Origin: an uncultured Oscillibacter sp.
GTDB lineage: Bacteria; Bacillota; Clostridia; Oscillospirales; Oscillospiraceae
NCBI GenBank assembly: GCA_947365245.1
Contig: CANAWG010000019.1
Coordinates: forward strand, 1-48,819
Direction of reading: 5' to 3'
Length of the DNA: 48,819 bases
In this document: positions 39,942-48,819 of the stretch, piece after piece
Position numbering within the stretch: position 1 is the stretch's first letter
Layout of the letters: the number at the start of each line of letters is the position of its first letter
The notes under the pieces: generated by a model
What the model was told of the DNA's origin: nothing
The model's input: only the letters and a program-made list of their open reading frames with translations
The model's database searches: none
Position numbers and translations under genes: made by a program

Positions 39942-41000
39942 TTATCCCTCCCATCCCGCCCGGATGACGTTCAAAAGCTCCGGGACGGGGATTGTTTTCA
40001 GCTCACAAAGGCCGATCCGCCGGGGCACCACCAGGGTGATGTCCCCGCCGGCGCGCTTCTTGTCGGCGGAGGCGGCCTCCGCCAGGGCCTCCGGGGGGAA
40101 GTCCGTACCGGTGGGCAGGCCGTTTTGGGCAAGGCACGCGGCGATGCGCCCGGCGATGGGCTCCTCCGCCCACCCCAGGGCCTCCGCGGCCCGGGCGATG
40201 ACGGCAAGTCCCGCCGCCACGGCGTGGCCGTGGGGGACGGCGTATCCGCTGCACTTCTCAATGGCATGGCCCACGGTGTGGCCCAGGTTTAAGAGCTTCC
40301 GCTCCCCCTGCTCTTTCTCGTCCCGCTCCACCACGCCGGCCTTGTACCCGACGCACCGGGCGATGACCTCCGCCGGCTCCGCGGCGAGAGCACCGCTTTC
40401 AAAGAGGGCGAAGAGGCTCTCGTCGCACAGGACGCCGGTCTTAATGGCCTCGGCGGCCCCGTCGGCGAAGACGTCTTTGGGCAATGTGGCGAGGCAGTCC
40501 GTGTCGCACAGCACGGCGGCGGGCTGGAGAAAGGCCCCCGCCAGGTTTTTCCCCGCCGCCAGGTCGATGGCGGTCTTGCCGCCCACGGAGGAGTCCACGG
40601 CGGCAAGCAGGGTGGTGGGCAGCTGGACGTACCGGATGCCCCGCAGGTACACGGCGGCGGCGAAGCCCGCCATGTCCCCGGTGACGCCGCCCCCCAGGGC
40701 GATTACGCAGTCGGTGCGGGTGAGGCGGCGCTCCGCCAGAAATTCCAGGATGTTCGCCAGCGTGGTGAGGTTCTTGCTCCCCTCCCCGGCGGGGAAGATA
40801 TAAGGGCTGACGGCAAAGCCGGCCGATTCCAGGCTCTCCCGGACCGTCTCCAGGTACAGGGGGGCCACGGCGCCGTCGGTGACGACCGCCATGCGGCAGG
40901 GGGACATGATCTCCCGGAGCGCCTGGCCGCAGCAGCCCAGCAGGCCGGGGGCGATGGTCACGCTGTATTCCGGAACGGTGCGGACATGGATGGTCTGCAT
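39942..41000 (-). CDS. aroB: 3-dehydroquinate synthase
   Basis: The 352-residue enzyme has GEGSKNLTTL, ALGGGVTGDMAGFAA, QLPTTLLAAVDSSVGGKTAID (in pieces) and NLGHTVGHAIE with its metal-binding histidines. It closes DAHP to 3-dehydroquinate with NAD+ and Zn2+. The start at 41000 follows AGGAG; a longer frame to 41054 has no ribosome site. A 90-base gap with GC-rich inverted repeats separates it from tyrA, the only sizeable gap within the operon. Confidence 0.96.
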   Translation of the reverse strand: MQTIHVRTVPEYSVTIAPGLLGCCGQALREIMSPCRMAVVTDGAVAPLYLETVRESLESAGFAVSPYIFPAGEGSKNLTTLANILEFLAERRLTRTDCVIALGGGVTGDMAGFAAAVYLRGIRYVQLPTTLLAAVDSSVGGKTAIDLAAGKNLAGAFLQPAAVLCDTDCLATLPKDVFADGAAEAIKTGVLCDESLFALFESGALAAEPAEVIARCVGYKAGVVERDEKEQGERKLLNLGHTVGHAIEKCSGYAVPHGHAVAAGLAVIARAAEALGWAEEPIAGRIAACLAQNGLPTGTDFPPEALAEAASADKKRAGGDITLVVPRRIGLCELKTIPVPELLNVIRAGWEG

Positions 41001-41090
41001 AGTGATCGCTCCTGTTTGATAATTTTGTGGGGTCCGCCGCCCGCGGCGGGCCAATAATATCTTGAGGAATGATCCGCCCGGGGCCGCGGA

Positions 41091-41927
41091 TCAGTTCCCC
41101 CCGGCGGAGGCTTTCAGCTCCCGGCCCTCTTTCAAAAGGGCCCGCACCCGCTCCGCGTCCCGGTCTTCCAGCGCCTGGGCGTAGTCCGTCAGGTGGCCGA
41201 TGAGGATGTTCAGCTCTTTGACCAGGTAGTCGCTGTCGTCTAAGAACAGCTCGGTCCACATGTCCTCGTCCAGTCGGGCCACCCGGGTCATATCCTGGAA
41301 GCTCCCGGCGGAGAAGCCCCGCCGCCGCTGGGCCTCCGGCGATTTGACGTATGCGCTGGAGACAATGTGAGCCAGCTGGGAGGTGAAGGCGATGATGCGG
41401 TCGTGCTCCTCCGGCTGGGAGAAGGTGAGCCCCGCGAAGCCCAGGTCCAGGAAAAAGGCCTGGAGGGTCTCCAGCAGCCGCATGTCCGTCCGCTTGTCCG
41501 GCGTGAGGATCATGGAGGCCCCCACGTACAGATCCTCGCTGGAGGCGGTGAAGCCGCCCCGCTCCCGGCCGGCCATGGGGTGCCCGCCGATGTAGGCGAA
41601 GCCGTACTGCTCCGCCAGGGGGGTGATGGATTCCACCACCACCCGCTTCACGCCGCAAAGGTCCACCACGATGGCGGACTTGGCGATCTGCGGGGCGTGG
41701 GACCGCACCCACTCCACCGCCGCGCCGGGACGGATGGCAATCAGAATCAGGTCGCACCGGGAGAGGGCGTCCTCCGTCAGCACTCCGTCGATGGCCCCGC
41801 ACATCCGGGCCAGGGTCATGGTTTCGGCGTCCAGGTCGGCGCCGAAGACGGTGTGGCCCGTGCGGGTCTTGATGCTCTTGGCCATGGAGCCGCCGATGAG
41901 GCCCAGGCCGACGATTCCCACGTTCAT
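41091..41927 (-). CDS. tyrA: Prephenate dehydrogenase
   Basis: The 278-residue enzyme begins with MNVGIVGLGLIGGSMAKSIK (20 residues), the NAD(P) loop, and has GGHPMAGRERGGFTAS with the catalytic His, and GFSAGSFQDMTRVA in the helical domain. It makes 4-hydroxyphenylpyruvate for tyrosine. There is no ACT domain. It starts 4 bases after aroF. The hairpin GATCCGC/GCGGATC at 41071-41092 spans its stop codon. Confidence 0.95.
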   Translation of the reverse strand: MNVGIVGLGLIGGSMAKSIKTRTGHTVFGADLDAETMTLARMCGAIDGVLTEDALSRCDLILIAIRPGAAVEWVRSHAPQIAKSAIVVDLCGVKRVVVESITPLAEQYGFAYIGGHPMAGRERGGFTASSEDLYVGASMILTPDKRTDMRLLETLQAFFLDLGFAGLTFSQPEEHDRIIAFTSQLAHIVSSAYVKSPEAQRRRGFSAGSFQDMTRVARLDEDMWTELFLDDSDYLVKELNILIGHLTDYAQALEDRDAERVRALLKEGRELKASAGGN

Positions 41928-41931
41928 ACGA

Positions 41932-42945
41932 TTATCCCTCCAGAGCTTTCACGGCGTCGTGAAGGGCCAGCAGCTTCCTGGCCAGAGGGTCGAAGTCCTC
42001 GGGCTTGAGGGACTGGGGGCCGTCGCACAGGGCGTGGGCGGGGTCGTTGTGGACCTCGATCTGGAGGCCGTCGGCCCCGGTGGCCACGGCCCCCATGGCC
42101 AGGGGCTCCACCAGCCAGCTCTTGCCGGTGGCGTGGCTGGGGTCGATGATGACAGGCAGGTGGGTCAGCCGCCGCAGCACGGGGATTGCCGCCAGGTCCA
42201 GCGTGTTGCGGGTGTAGTGCTCAAAGGTGCGGATGCCCCGCTCGCAGAGGATCACGTTCTCGTTGCCGCCGGACATGACGTACTCGGCGCTCATGAGCCA
42301 CTCCTCATAGGTGGCGGACATGCCCCGCTTGATCATCACCGGCTTTTCCTGGTGGCCCACGGCCTTCAAAAGGTCGAAGTTCTGCATATTCCGCGCGCCG
42401 ATCTGGATCACGTCCACGTCCTTGAAGAGGGGCAGCTGGCTCAGGTCCATCAGCTCGGTGACGATGGGCAGGCCCGTCTCCTGCCGGGCGATCTTCAGAT
42501 ACTCCAGCCCCCTGGCCCCCAGGCCCTGGAAGGCGTAGGGGGAGGTGCGGGGCTTGAAGGCGCCGCCCCGCAGCATGGTGGCGCCGCTCTTCTTCACCGC
42601 CCTGGCGATGGCCACCACCTGCTCCTCGCTCTCCACGGAGCAGGGGCCGGCCATGATGGTCAGCGTGCCGCCGCCGATCTGGGTGTTCCCCACGGGGATG
42701 ACGGTGTCCGCCGGGTGAAACTTCCGGTTGGCGTTCTTGTAGGGCTCCTGGACCCGCTTCACATCCTCCACGATGTCCAGGGCGGCGATGAGGTCGATGT
42801 CCAGCTGGGACGTGTCGCCCACCAGGCCCAGAATGGTGTGGGCCTCGCCGATGCTGGTGTGGATGGTAATCCCTTTCTCCTGGAGCCAGTTGATAAGGCT
42901 CTCCAGCTGCTCACGGTTGGGGTCGTGCTTCAAGATGACAATCAT
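41932..42945 (-). CDS. aroF: DAHP synthase, type I with N-terminal regulatory domain
   Basis: The 337-residue enzyme has an N-terminal ferredoxin-like domain (about 1-70) as in the Tyr-sensitive Thermotoga-type enzymes, then the barrel with [36 protein letters not shown] and IDPSHATGK. It condenses PEP and erythrose 4-phosphate, the entry step. TAGGAGGAGAACGCC precedes the ATG. It is the first enzyme gene after the attenuator leader, so the pathway's flux step is the most directly attenuated. The N-terminal domain probably also gives allosteric control by an aromatic amino acid. Confidence 0.96.
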   Translation of the reverse strand: MIVILKHDPNREQLESLINWLQEKGITIHTSIGEAHTILGLVGDTSQLDIDLIAALDIVEDVKRVQEPYKNANRKFHPADTVIPVGNTQIGGGTLTIMAGPCSVESEEQVVAIARAVKKSGATMLRGGAFKPRTSPYAFQGLGARGLEYLKIARQETGLPIVTELMDLSQLPLFKDVDVIQIGARNMQNFDLLKAVGHQEKPVMIKRGMSATYEEWLMSAEYVMSGGNENVILCERGIRTFEHYTRNTLDLAAIPVLRRLTHLPVIIDPSHATGKSWLVEPLAMGAVATGADGLQIEVHNDPAHALCDGPQSLKPEDFDPLARKLLALHDAVKALEG

Positions 42946-42982
42946 GGCGTTCTCCTCCTAAAAAAGTACAGATCATGCAAAA

Positions 42983-43009
42983 GACCCGCAGCCGGTTCGG
43001 CTGCGGGTC
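42983..43009 (-). terminator. Attenuator terminator before aroF
   Basis: In the minus direction GACCCGCAGCCG and CGGCTGCGGGTC form a perfect 12-bp stem with a 3-base loop, followed by TTTT. It lies between the leader peptide and aroF, where termination would silence the operon. Confidence 0.88.
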
Positions 43010-43069
43010 GTCACGTACGGATGGTTCTCACAAAACCAGCGATTACACGCCCACGTTTTCAGCCAAACC
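42994..43069 (-). promoter_or_regulatory. Antiterminator pairing of the aromatic leader
   Basis: GGTTTGGCTG inside leader-peptide codons 24-28 (43069-43060) can pair with CAGCCGAACC (43003-42994) over 10 bp with one G-U. The second segment includes half of the terminator 5' arm and its loop, so the two structures exclude each other. A ribosome waiting on the Tyr/Phe codons would leave the first segment free. Confidence 0.72.
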
Positions 43070-43141
43070 CAAATAAGCCTTACCATAAAAATAGGTAAAG
43101 CTGAAATAGCGGTATCCGGCATTGCGGGCGATGTTGGTCAT
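43043..43141 (-). CDS. Tyr/Phe-rich leader peptide of the aromatic operon
   Basis: This 32-codon frame, MTNIARNAGYRYFSFTYFYG (first 20 residues) then KAYLGLAENVGV, has aromatic residues at 10, 12, 13, 15, 17, 18, 19 and 23: five Tyr and three Phe in 14 codons. AAGAGGG lies 8 bases before the ATG. The stop is followed 33 bases later by the 12-bp terminator, and codons 24-28 contain the antiterminator strand. This is the layout of a classical attenuation leader, with charged tRNA-Tyr and tRNA-Phe as the signals, matching the operon's two end products. It is too short for ordinary gene calling. Confidence 0.88.
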   Translation of the reverse strand: MTNIARNAGYRYFSFTYFYGKAYLGLAENVGV

Positions 43142-43177
43142 GTCAAAAGCCCTCTTCACACTTTAAAGTACATAAAC

Positions 43178-43186
43178 AGAATAACA
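43178..43186 (-). promoter_or_regulatory. Promoter candidate of the aromatic operon
   Basis: On the minus strand TGT is followed by TATTCT (43183-43178), an extended -10 about 37 bases before the leader ATG. The -35 is not evident. Confidence 0.4.
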
Positions 43187-43278
43187 CGGCGGCGGGGAAA
43201 TGGGAACTGTCATTTCTCACAAATGCGGAGTAAAAACCGGCCGGGCTATGATGGGTTTTGCCCACGGCGGGGCGGCGC

Positions 43279-43833
43279 TCAGGCGGCCTGCAAGTGGGGC
43301 TGCAGCGCCGCCATCAGCAGCAGATTGGCCTCCAGGATGAAGCGGGCGTCCTGGTCCACGGTGGCCTGGGTCTCCATGTAGCGGCGGTGCAGCTCGTCGA
43401 TGGCGGAGGCCAGATCCCGCCGGGCCCGCTCCAGGCGCAGGGGACGGTCTCGGAGATATTCCGCCAGATACACCCGCAGGGCGTCCTCGTACTCCCGGTG
43501 GGCGATGAGGCTGTCGGGGTAGTTTTCGTTGTGGGGGAACGTAAAGGCGTCGGCCAGGTAGTGGGTCAGCTTGCCCAGGGTATAGTAGTTCCAAAGACCC
43601 CAGTGACTCCGCTGCTGGAGGCGGCGGATATGCTCGTTTATGTACACTTGGGAGTTGGAGAAGTTGTGCCCCCGGAACTTGTAGGCCCGCAGGGAGCCTT
43701 TCAGATAGGTCAGGGGGTTGCAGTCCGGCTGGAAAGAGCCGAAGAGAAAGGCCCACTCATACCGCCGGGCCTGGAATCCGTGTTCGCACTCCAGCAGGGT
43801 GGAGGCCAGAAGCTTATGGCTGCGCTTTTTCAC
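43279..43833 (-). CDS. Zinc-dependent phospholipase C-like protein
   Basis: The 184-residue protein resembles the zinc-dependent phospholipase C/S1-P1-like fold, with metal-binding histidines spread through the chain: RGHNFSNS (near 55), GKLTHYLADAFTFPHN (87-102) and IAHREYE. The start is the GTG at 43833, 10 bases after GGAGGTG. No signal peptide is visible, so it appears cytosolic, unlike the secreted clostridial alpha-toxin relatives. Proteins of this short type are widespread and uncharacterised in Clostridia. It has its own promoter and is not part of the aromatic operon. Confidence 0.8.
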   Translation of the reverse strand: MKKRSHKLLASTLLECEHGFQARRYEWAFLFGSFQPDCNPLTYLKGSLRAYKFRGHNFSNSQVYINEHIRRLQQRSHWGLWNYYTLGKLTHYLADAFTFPHNENYPDSLIAHREYEDALRVYLAEYLRDRPLRLERARRDLASAIDELHRRYMETQATVDQDARFILEANLLLMAALQPHLQAA

Positions 43834-43868
43834 CAGGACACCTCCGGGATTGGATTTCAGCGGCCCTT

Positions 43869-43897
43869 AGTATATCACAGGGGTCCCTGGCGCGCAA
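43869..43897 (-). promoter_or_regulatory. Promoter of the phospholipase-like gene
   Basis: On the minus strand TTGCGC (43897-43892), a 17-base spacer and TATACT (43874-43869), with TGA before the -10 making it extended. Confidence 0.65.
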
Positions 43898-44003
43898 GAG
43901 AAAAATTTGCACTTTTTGGGTAAAAAAAGCGCCTCTGGAAGCAAATTCCAGCGGCGAGGACGCCGAGGGGCCGGAGAGGACCGAAAAGCGGGCCGCATGA
44001 GAG

Positions 44004-44036
44004 GATCCCGCCCCGGCCATTCGCCGGGGCGGGATC
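44004..44036 (-). terminator. Hairpin after glnN
   Basis: GATCCCGCCCCGGC pairs perfectly with GCCGGGGCGGGATC around a 5-base loop, starting 11 bases after the glnN stop. It has no T-run, so it may stabilise the 3' end as much as terminate. Confidence 0.7.
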
Positions 44037-44047
44037 GACGGGAGAAA

Positions 44048-46135
<2,088 letters not shown>

Positions 46136-46245
46136 AGTCGTTCCTCCTAAATACATATCAGCCAAATGGCTTGGCGGTAAAATCAATCACTGTAAACCGT
46201 GTGTTTCCGTTTTCGGGGGGCGCGGGGGCCGCAGGGCCCGACTGC

Positions 46246-47832
46246 TTATTCTCCGCTGGCGCCGTAGTTGCTGAGGACCCGGGCGGAGGGATCGTCCACG
46301 TCGCAGCCCTCCCAGGACTTGTTGGGCATCCAGAAATCCCGGATCATCCCCGCCTGGCCGGGGTAGTGCTTTTCAAAGATCTCCCGGTACAGCAGGCTCT
46401 CCTTGGTGAAGGGCGGGCAGTGGTAGTCATACTTGTGCCGCAGCGTCTCGAACTGCTCGTCGGTGTAGCGCTCCTCCGCGTAGGCCTTCAGATCGTCCAC
46501 CATGGAGTGGCCCACGGCGTCGGAAAAAGCGGCTTTCTGCCGCCAGAGGATGTCCTCCGGCAGGAGGTGGTCGGCCTCAAAGGCGTGGCGCAGCAGATAC
46601 TTGCCCATGTGGTAGGTGTTCATCTTCATCTTGGGGTCGATGGCCATGACGTACTTCACAAAGTCCAGATCGCCGAAAGGCACCCGGGCCTCCAGGGAGT
46701 TGACGGAGATGCTGCGGTCCGCCCGCAGGACGTCGTACATGTAGATCTCATCCACCCGCTTTTTCGCCTCGGCCTGGAAGCTCTCGGCGTCGGGGGCGAA
46801 GTCGGTGTACTTGTAGCCGAACAGCTCGTCGCTGATCTCGCCGGTGAGGATCACCCGGACGTCCGTCTGCTCATGGATGGCCTTGCAGCAGAGGTACATC
46901 CCCATGCTGGCCCGGATGGTGGTGATGTCCCAGGTGCCCAGCAGTGCGATGAGGCCGTCCAGGGAATCCAGCACCTGCCGCCGGGTCATGATGACCTCCG
47001 TGTGGTCGGCGCCGATGAAGTCGGCGGTCTCCCGGGCGTACTTGAGGTCGATGGCGTCGGTGTCCATGCCGATGGCGAACGTGCGGATCTTCTTCCCCAG
47101 CACGATGCTGCTGATGGCGCACACCAGCGAGGAGTCCAGCCCGCCGGAGAGGAGGAAGCCCACCGGCGCGTCGGCGTCCAGCCGCTTGTCAACGGCGGCG
47201 ATCAGGCGGTTCCGGATGCCCCGGCACACCGTCTCCAGATCGTCATGGCAGTAGGCCTCCACGGTGGTGAGATCGGCGTAGCGGACGAACTTGCCATAGG
47301 CGTAGTAGTGTCCCGGGGGGAAGGGGCGGATCTCATCGCACAGGCCCACCAGGTTCTTACACTCGCTGGCAAAGACGATGGCCCCGGCCCTGTCGTACCC
47401 GTAGAACAGCGGGCGGATGCCGATGGGATCCCGGGCGGCGATGAGGGAGTCCGCGGCGGCGTCGTAGATCACCAGGGCGAACTCCGCGTCCAGCCGGGCG
47501 AACATTCCCAGGCCGTACTCGTGGAACAGGGGGAGCAGCACCTCACAGTCGCTGCCGCTTTGGAACTGATAGCCCTGCTCCTCCAGCTGCCGTTTCAGAG
47601 GGCGGAAGCCGTAGATCTCGCCGTTGCAGACCACGTAGTCCCCGCCCAGGGTGAAAGGCTGCATCCCCGCCTCCGTCAGGCCCATGATGGAAAGGCGCTG
47701 GAAGCAGAGCCAGCCGGAGGGGGTCTCGAGGATCCGGCTGTCGTCCGGGCCGCGGGATGTGGTGCGGGCCAGGAACGGGGCGATCTCCTGCCGGCTTAGG
47801 GTCTTTTGCGAAAATCCCATAATCGTACACAT
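46246..47832 (-). CDS. asnB: Asparagine synthase, glutamine-hydrolysing
   Basis: The 528-residue enzyme starts MCTIMGFS, with C2 as the glutaminase nucleophile after removal of Met. It continues with RGPDDS, CNGEIYG and GSDCEVLLP in the N-terminal Ntn domain (1-205), then the PP-loop SGGLDSSLV (near 230), TGEISDELFGYKYT and EARVPFGDLDFVKY in the synthetase domain. It makes asparagine from aspartate, glutamine and ATP. TGGAGGTGC precedes the ATG. A T-box leader with an Asn specifier codon lies directly upstream, so transcription rises when tRNA-Asn is uncharged. glnN downstream supplies glutamine. Confidence 0.97.
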   Translation of the reverse strand: MCTIMGFSQKTLSRQEIAPFLARTTSRGPDDSRILETPSGWLCFQRLSIMGLTEAGMQPFTLGGDYVVCNGEIYGFRPLKRQLEEQGYQFQSGSDCEVLLPLFHEYGLGMFARLDAEFALVIYDAAADSLIAARDPIGIRPLFYGYDRAGAIVFASECKNLVGLCDEIRPFPPGHYYAYGKFVRYADLTTVEAYCHDDLETVCRGIRNRLIAAVDKRLDADAPVGFLLSGGLDSSLVCAISSIVLGKKIRTFAIGMDTDAIDLKYARETADFIGADHTEVIMTRRQVLDSLDGLIALLGTWDITTIRASMGMYLCCKAIHEQTDVRVILTGEISDELFGYKYTDFAPDAESFQAEAKKRVDEIYMYDVLRADRSISVNSLEARVPFGDLDFVKYVMAIDPKMKMNTYHMGKYLLRHAFEADHLLPEDILWRQKAAFSDAVGHSMVDDLKAYAEERYTDEQFETLRHKYDYHCPPFTKESLLYREIFEKHYPGQAGMIRDFWMPNKSWEGCDVDDPSARVLSNYGASGE

Positions 47833-47849
47833 AAGAGCACCTCCAGATA

Positions 47850-47894
47850 AAAGAAAACGCAGCTATATCCTAAAATTTTAGGACGAATAGCTGC
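47850..47894 (-). terminator. Regulated terminator of the asnB T-box
   Basis: GCAGCTAT and ATAGCTGC with an inner TCCTAAAATTTTAGGA stem form a long hairpin, ending in GTTTTCTTTT on the minus strand just before the asnB ribosome site. Confidence 0.88.
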
Positions 47895-48139
47895 TATCCG
47901 CGGTGCCACCTAATTTGCCTCCCAATGGGACGCCACCTCTTCAAGGCTCCAACAAGCCCGCGCGATATAACGGTCGCGGCCCGTCGCACTTACTGGCGGA
48001 GGACTCCGCGTTCAGATTGCGGCTCCGGAGTGTTCTTCCCGCGGATTCTTTGGTACGGGGTTTCCACCATCCCCCGCTCACTGTCCCGGAACGTCCACGG
48101 TACTTTTCTCCATCAATGCCTTGACGATGTTCAATTGAT
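47850..48139 (-). ncRNA. T-box leader (tRNA-Asn) of asnB
   Basis: On the minus strand the T-box AGGTGGCACCGCG lies at 47911-47899, the core that pairs with the tRNA acceptor end. Upstream, stem I features (GGTGGAAACC near 48070) precede a specifier loop GGGAAGAACA whose AAC codon (48034-48032) is Asn. The terminator stem GCAGCTAT/ATAGCTGC (47894-47859) and T-run follow the T-box. Uncharged tRNA-Asn would stabilise the antiterminator and permit asnB expression. Confidence 0.9.
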
Positions 48140-48145
48140 GTTTGC

Positions 48146-48175
48146 AGTTTAGCACCGGGGGCGGGCGGTTGTCAA
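48146..48175 (-). promoter_or_regulatory. Promoter of the asnB T-box transcript
   Basis: On the minus strand TTGACA (48175-48170), an 18-base spacer and TAAACT (48151-48146). Confidence 0.8.
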
Positions 48176-48239
48176 CGTCAAAACACACAAAATCCGGCGG
48201 GAATTTTTCGCAACCTTTTTGGAAATAGCGTAAACCAAT

Positions 48240-48278
48240 GGCGGACAGCTGTCCTGCACATGAGAACAGCCGCCCGCC
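48240..48278 (-). terminator. Hairpin after purB
   Basis: Two 15-base arms (48240-48254 and 48264-48278) pair with three G-U pairs around a 9-base loop, 22 bases after the purB stop. There is no clean T-run. Confidence 0.55.
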
Positions 48279-48300
48279 GGGGGCGTTTTTGTGCGATTGG

Positions 48301-48819
48301 TCAGAGGTTGATCTCCGGCTTCTCCCGGCTGGCCTCCGCCAGCAGCGGCCGGATCCGGGCCAGGAAAGCGTCCACCTGCTCGCCGCAGCGGCCGGTGTAC
48401 AGTTTGGGGTCCAGCACAGACTCCATCTCCGTCTCCGTCATGCCGAAAGCCGGCTCCGCCGCCAGGCGGTGGAGGAGGTCGCAGGGCTCCCCCTCCTTCA
48501 TCCTGGCCGTGGCGGCCATGGAGCAGGTGCGGATGATCTCGTGGAGCTCCTGGCGGTTCCCGCCCCGCTTCACCGCCTCCATCATCAGATTCTCCGTGGC
48601 GATGAAGGGCAGGTACTCCCGCACCGTGCGGTCCACCACTTTTTCGTTGACGTGGAGGCCGTCGGTGACGTTCTGGCACAGGCGCAGAATGGCGTCGGCG
48701 CAGAGGAAGCCCTCCGGCATGGAGATGCGGCGGTTGGCGGAGTCGTCCAGCGTCCGCTCCAGCCACTGGACGGAGGCCGTGAGAGGGGCGTTCATGGCGT
48801 CGGCCATCAGGTAGCGGCT
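48301..48819 (-). CDS. purB: Adenylosuccinate lyase, C-terminal part (cut by window end)
   Basis: The readable 172 residues are the C-terminal part of PurB: RYLMADAMNAPLTASVQWLE, RTLDDSANRR, ATENLMMEAVKRGGNRQELHE (listed as ATENLMMEAV) and DPKLYTGRCGEQVDAFL, all typical of the lyase helix bundle and tail. The 5' part lies beyond base 48819. The enzyme acts twice in purine synthesis, splitting SAICAR and adenylosuccinate, as a tetramer. The stop is at 48301 and a hairpin follows. Confidence 0.95.
   Translation of the reverse strand, partial: SRYLMADAMNAPLTASVQWLERTLDDSANRRISMPEGFLCADAILRLCQNVTDGLHVNEKVVDRTVREYLPFIATENLMMEAVKRGGNRQELHEIIRTCSMAATARMKEGEPCDLLHRLAAEPAFGMTETEMESVLDPKLYTGRCGEQVDAFLARIRPLLAEASREKPEINL

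Noticed and set aside
46171-47799. A 542-codon open frame opposite asnB
   Set aside because: Antisense shadow of asparagine synthase caused by GC-rich third positions.
47850-48139. T-box specifier read as Asp (GAC) or other amino acid
   Set aside because: In the specifier loop GGGAAGAACA the codon followed by A is AAC, and the downstream gene is asparagine synthase.

Overview
The window is a high-GC (clearly above 60% by eye) bacterial segment that reads as Clostridia, most likely an Oscillospiraceae-type gut anaerobe. The reasons are a Gram-positive regulatory style (T-box leader, strong AGGAGG ribosome sites, SigA-like promoters), a ferredoxin-dependent 2-oxoacid oxidoreductase, type III glutamine synthetase, CotH/VTC genes, and a fused AroE-AroK in a single large aromatic operon. 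This assignment is inference. The first 48 bases are not biological: they match an Illumina TruSeq adapter including an i5 index, so the genome starts at about base 49 and this is a contig end.

Layout. 91-4356 (minus): a four-gene signalling operon with a 7TM hybrid histidine kinase, a receiver protein, a CheX-like phosphatase and a CheY-like receiver. 4592-7633 (plus): a VTC-type polymerase domain protein, a DUF4956 membrane protein and a CotH-type kinase. 8067-10480: a BlaI/BlaR1-like repressor-sensor pair behind two palindromic operators. 10608-14312: a three-gene nucleotide-sugar operon (UXS-like SDR, UDP-glucose dehydrogenase, RfbH-type 3-dehydrase). 14469-19539: an NSS transporter, a secreted serine hydrolase behind a MerR-type promoter, and a divergent MATE pump. 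19773-23688: an LRR protein, a VWA protein and a MoxR AAA ATPase. 23736-27388: htpG, a small zinc-ribbon membrane protein and ilvE.

27538-31678: a branched-chain-type 2-oxoacid:ferredoxin oxidoreductase operon headed by a P-loop NTPase, divergent from a FadR-type GntR regulator. Identical 14-bp repeats lie on both promoters. 31996-34627: two unknown genes and cstA. 34854-43141 (minus): all chorismate steps plus the Phe and Tyr branches (aroF-tyrA-aroB-aroA-aroC-pheA-aroEK-aroQ), preceded by a 32-codon Tyr/Phe-rich leader peptide with a terminator and an antiterminator pairing visible in the sequence. 43279-48819 (minus): a zinc phospholipase-like protein, glnN, asnB behind a T-box with an Asn specifier, and the 3' part of purB.

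Many genes overlap by 4 to 20 bases or sit 1 to 7 bases apart, and most operons end in strong hairpins. No tRNA, rRNA, insertion sequence, prophage or CRISPR array was seen. The least described parts are the VTC/DUF4956/CotH cassette, the sugar trio that lacks a reductase, and the aromatic attenuator.
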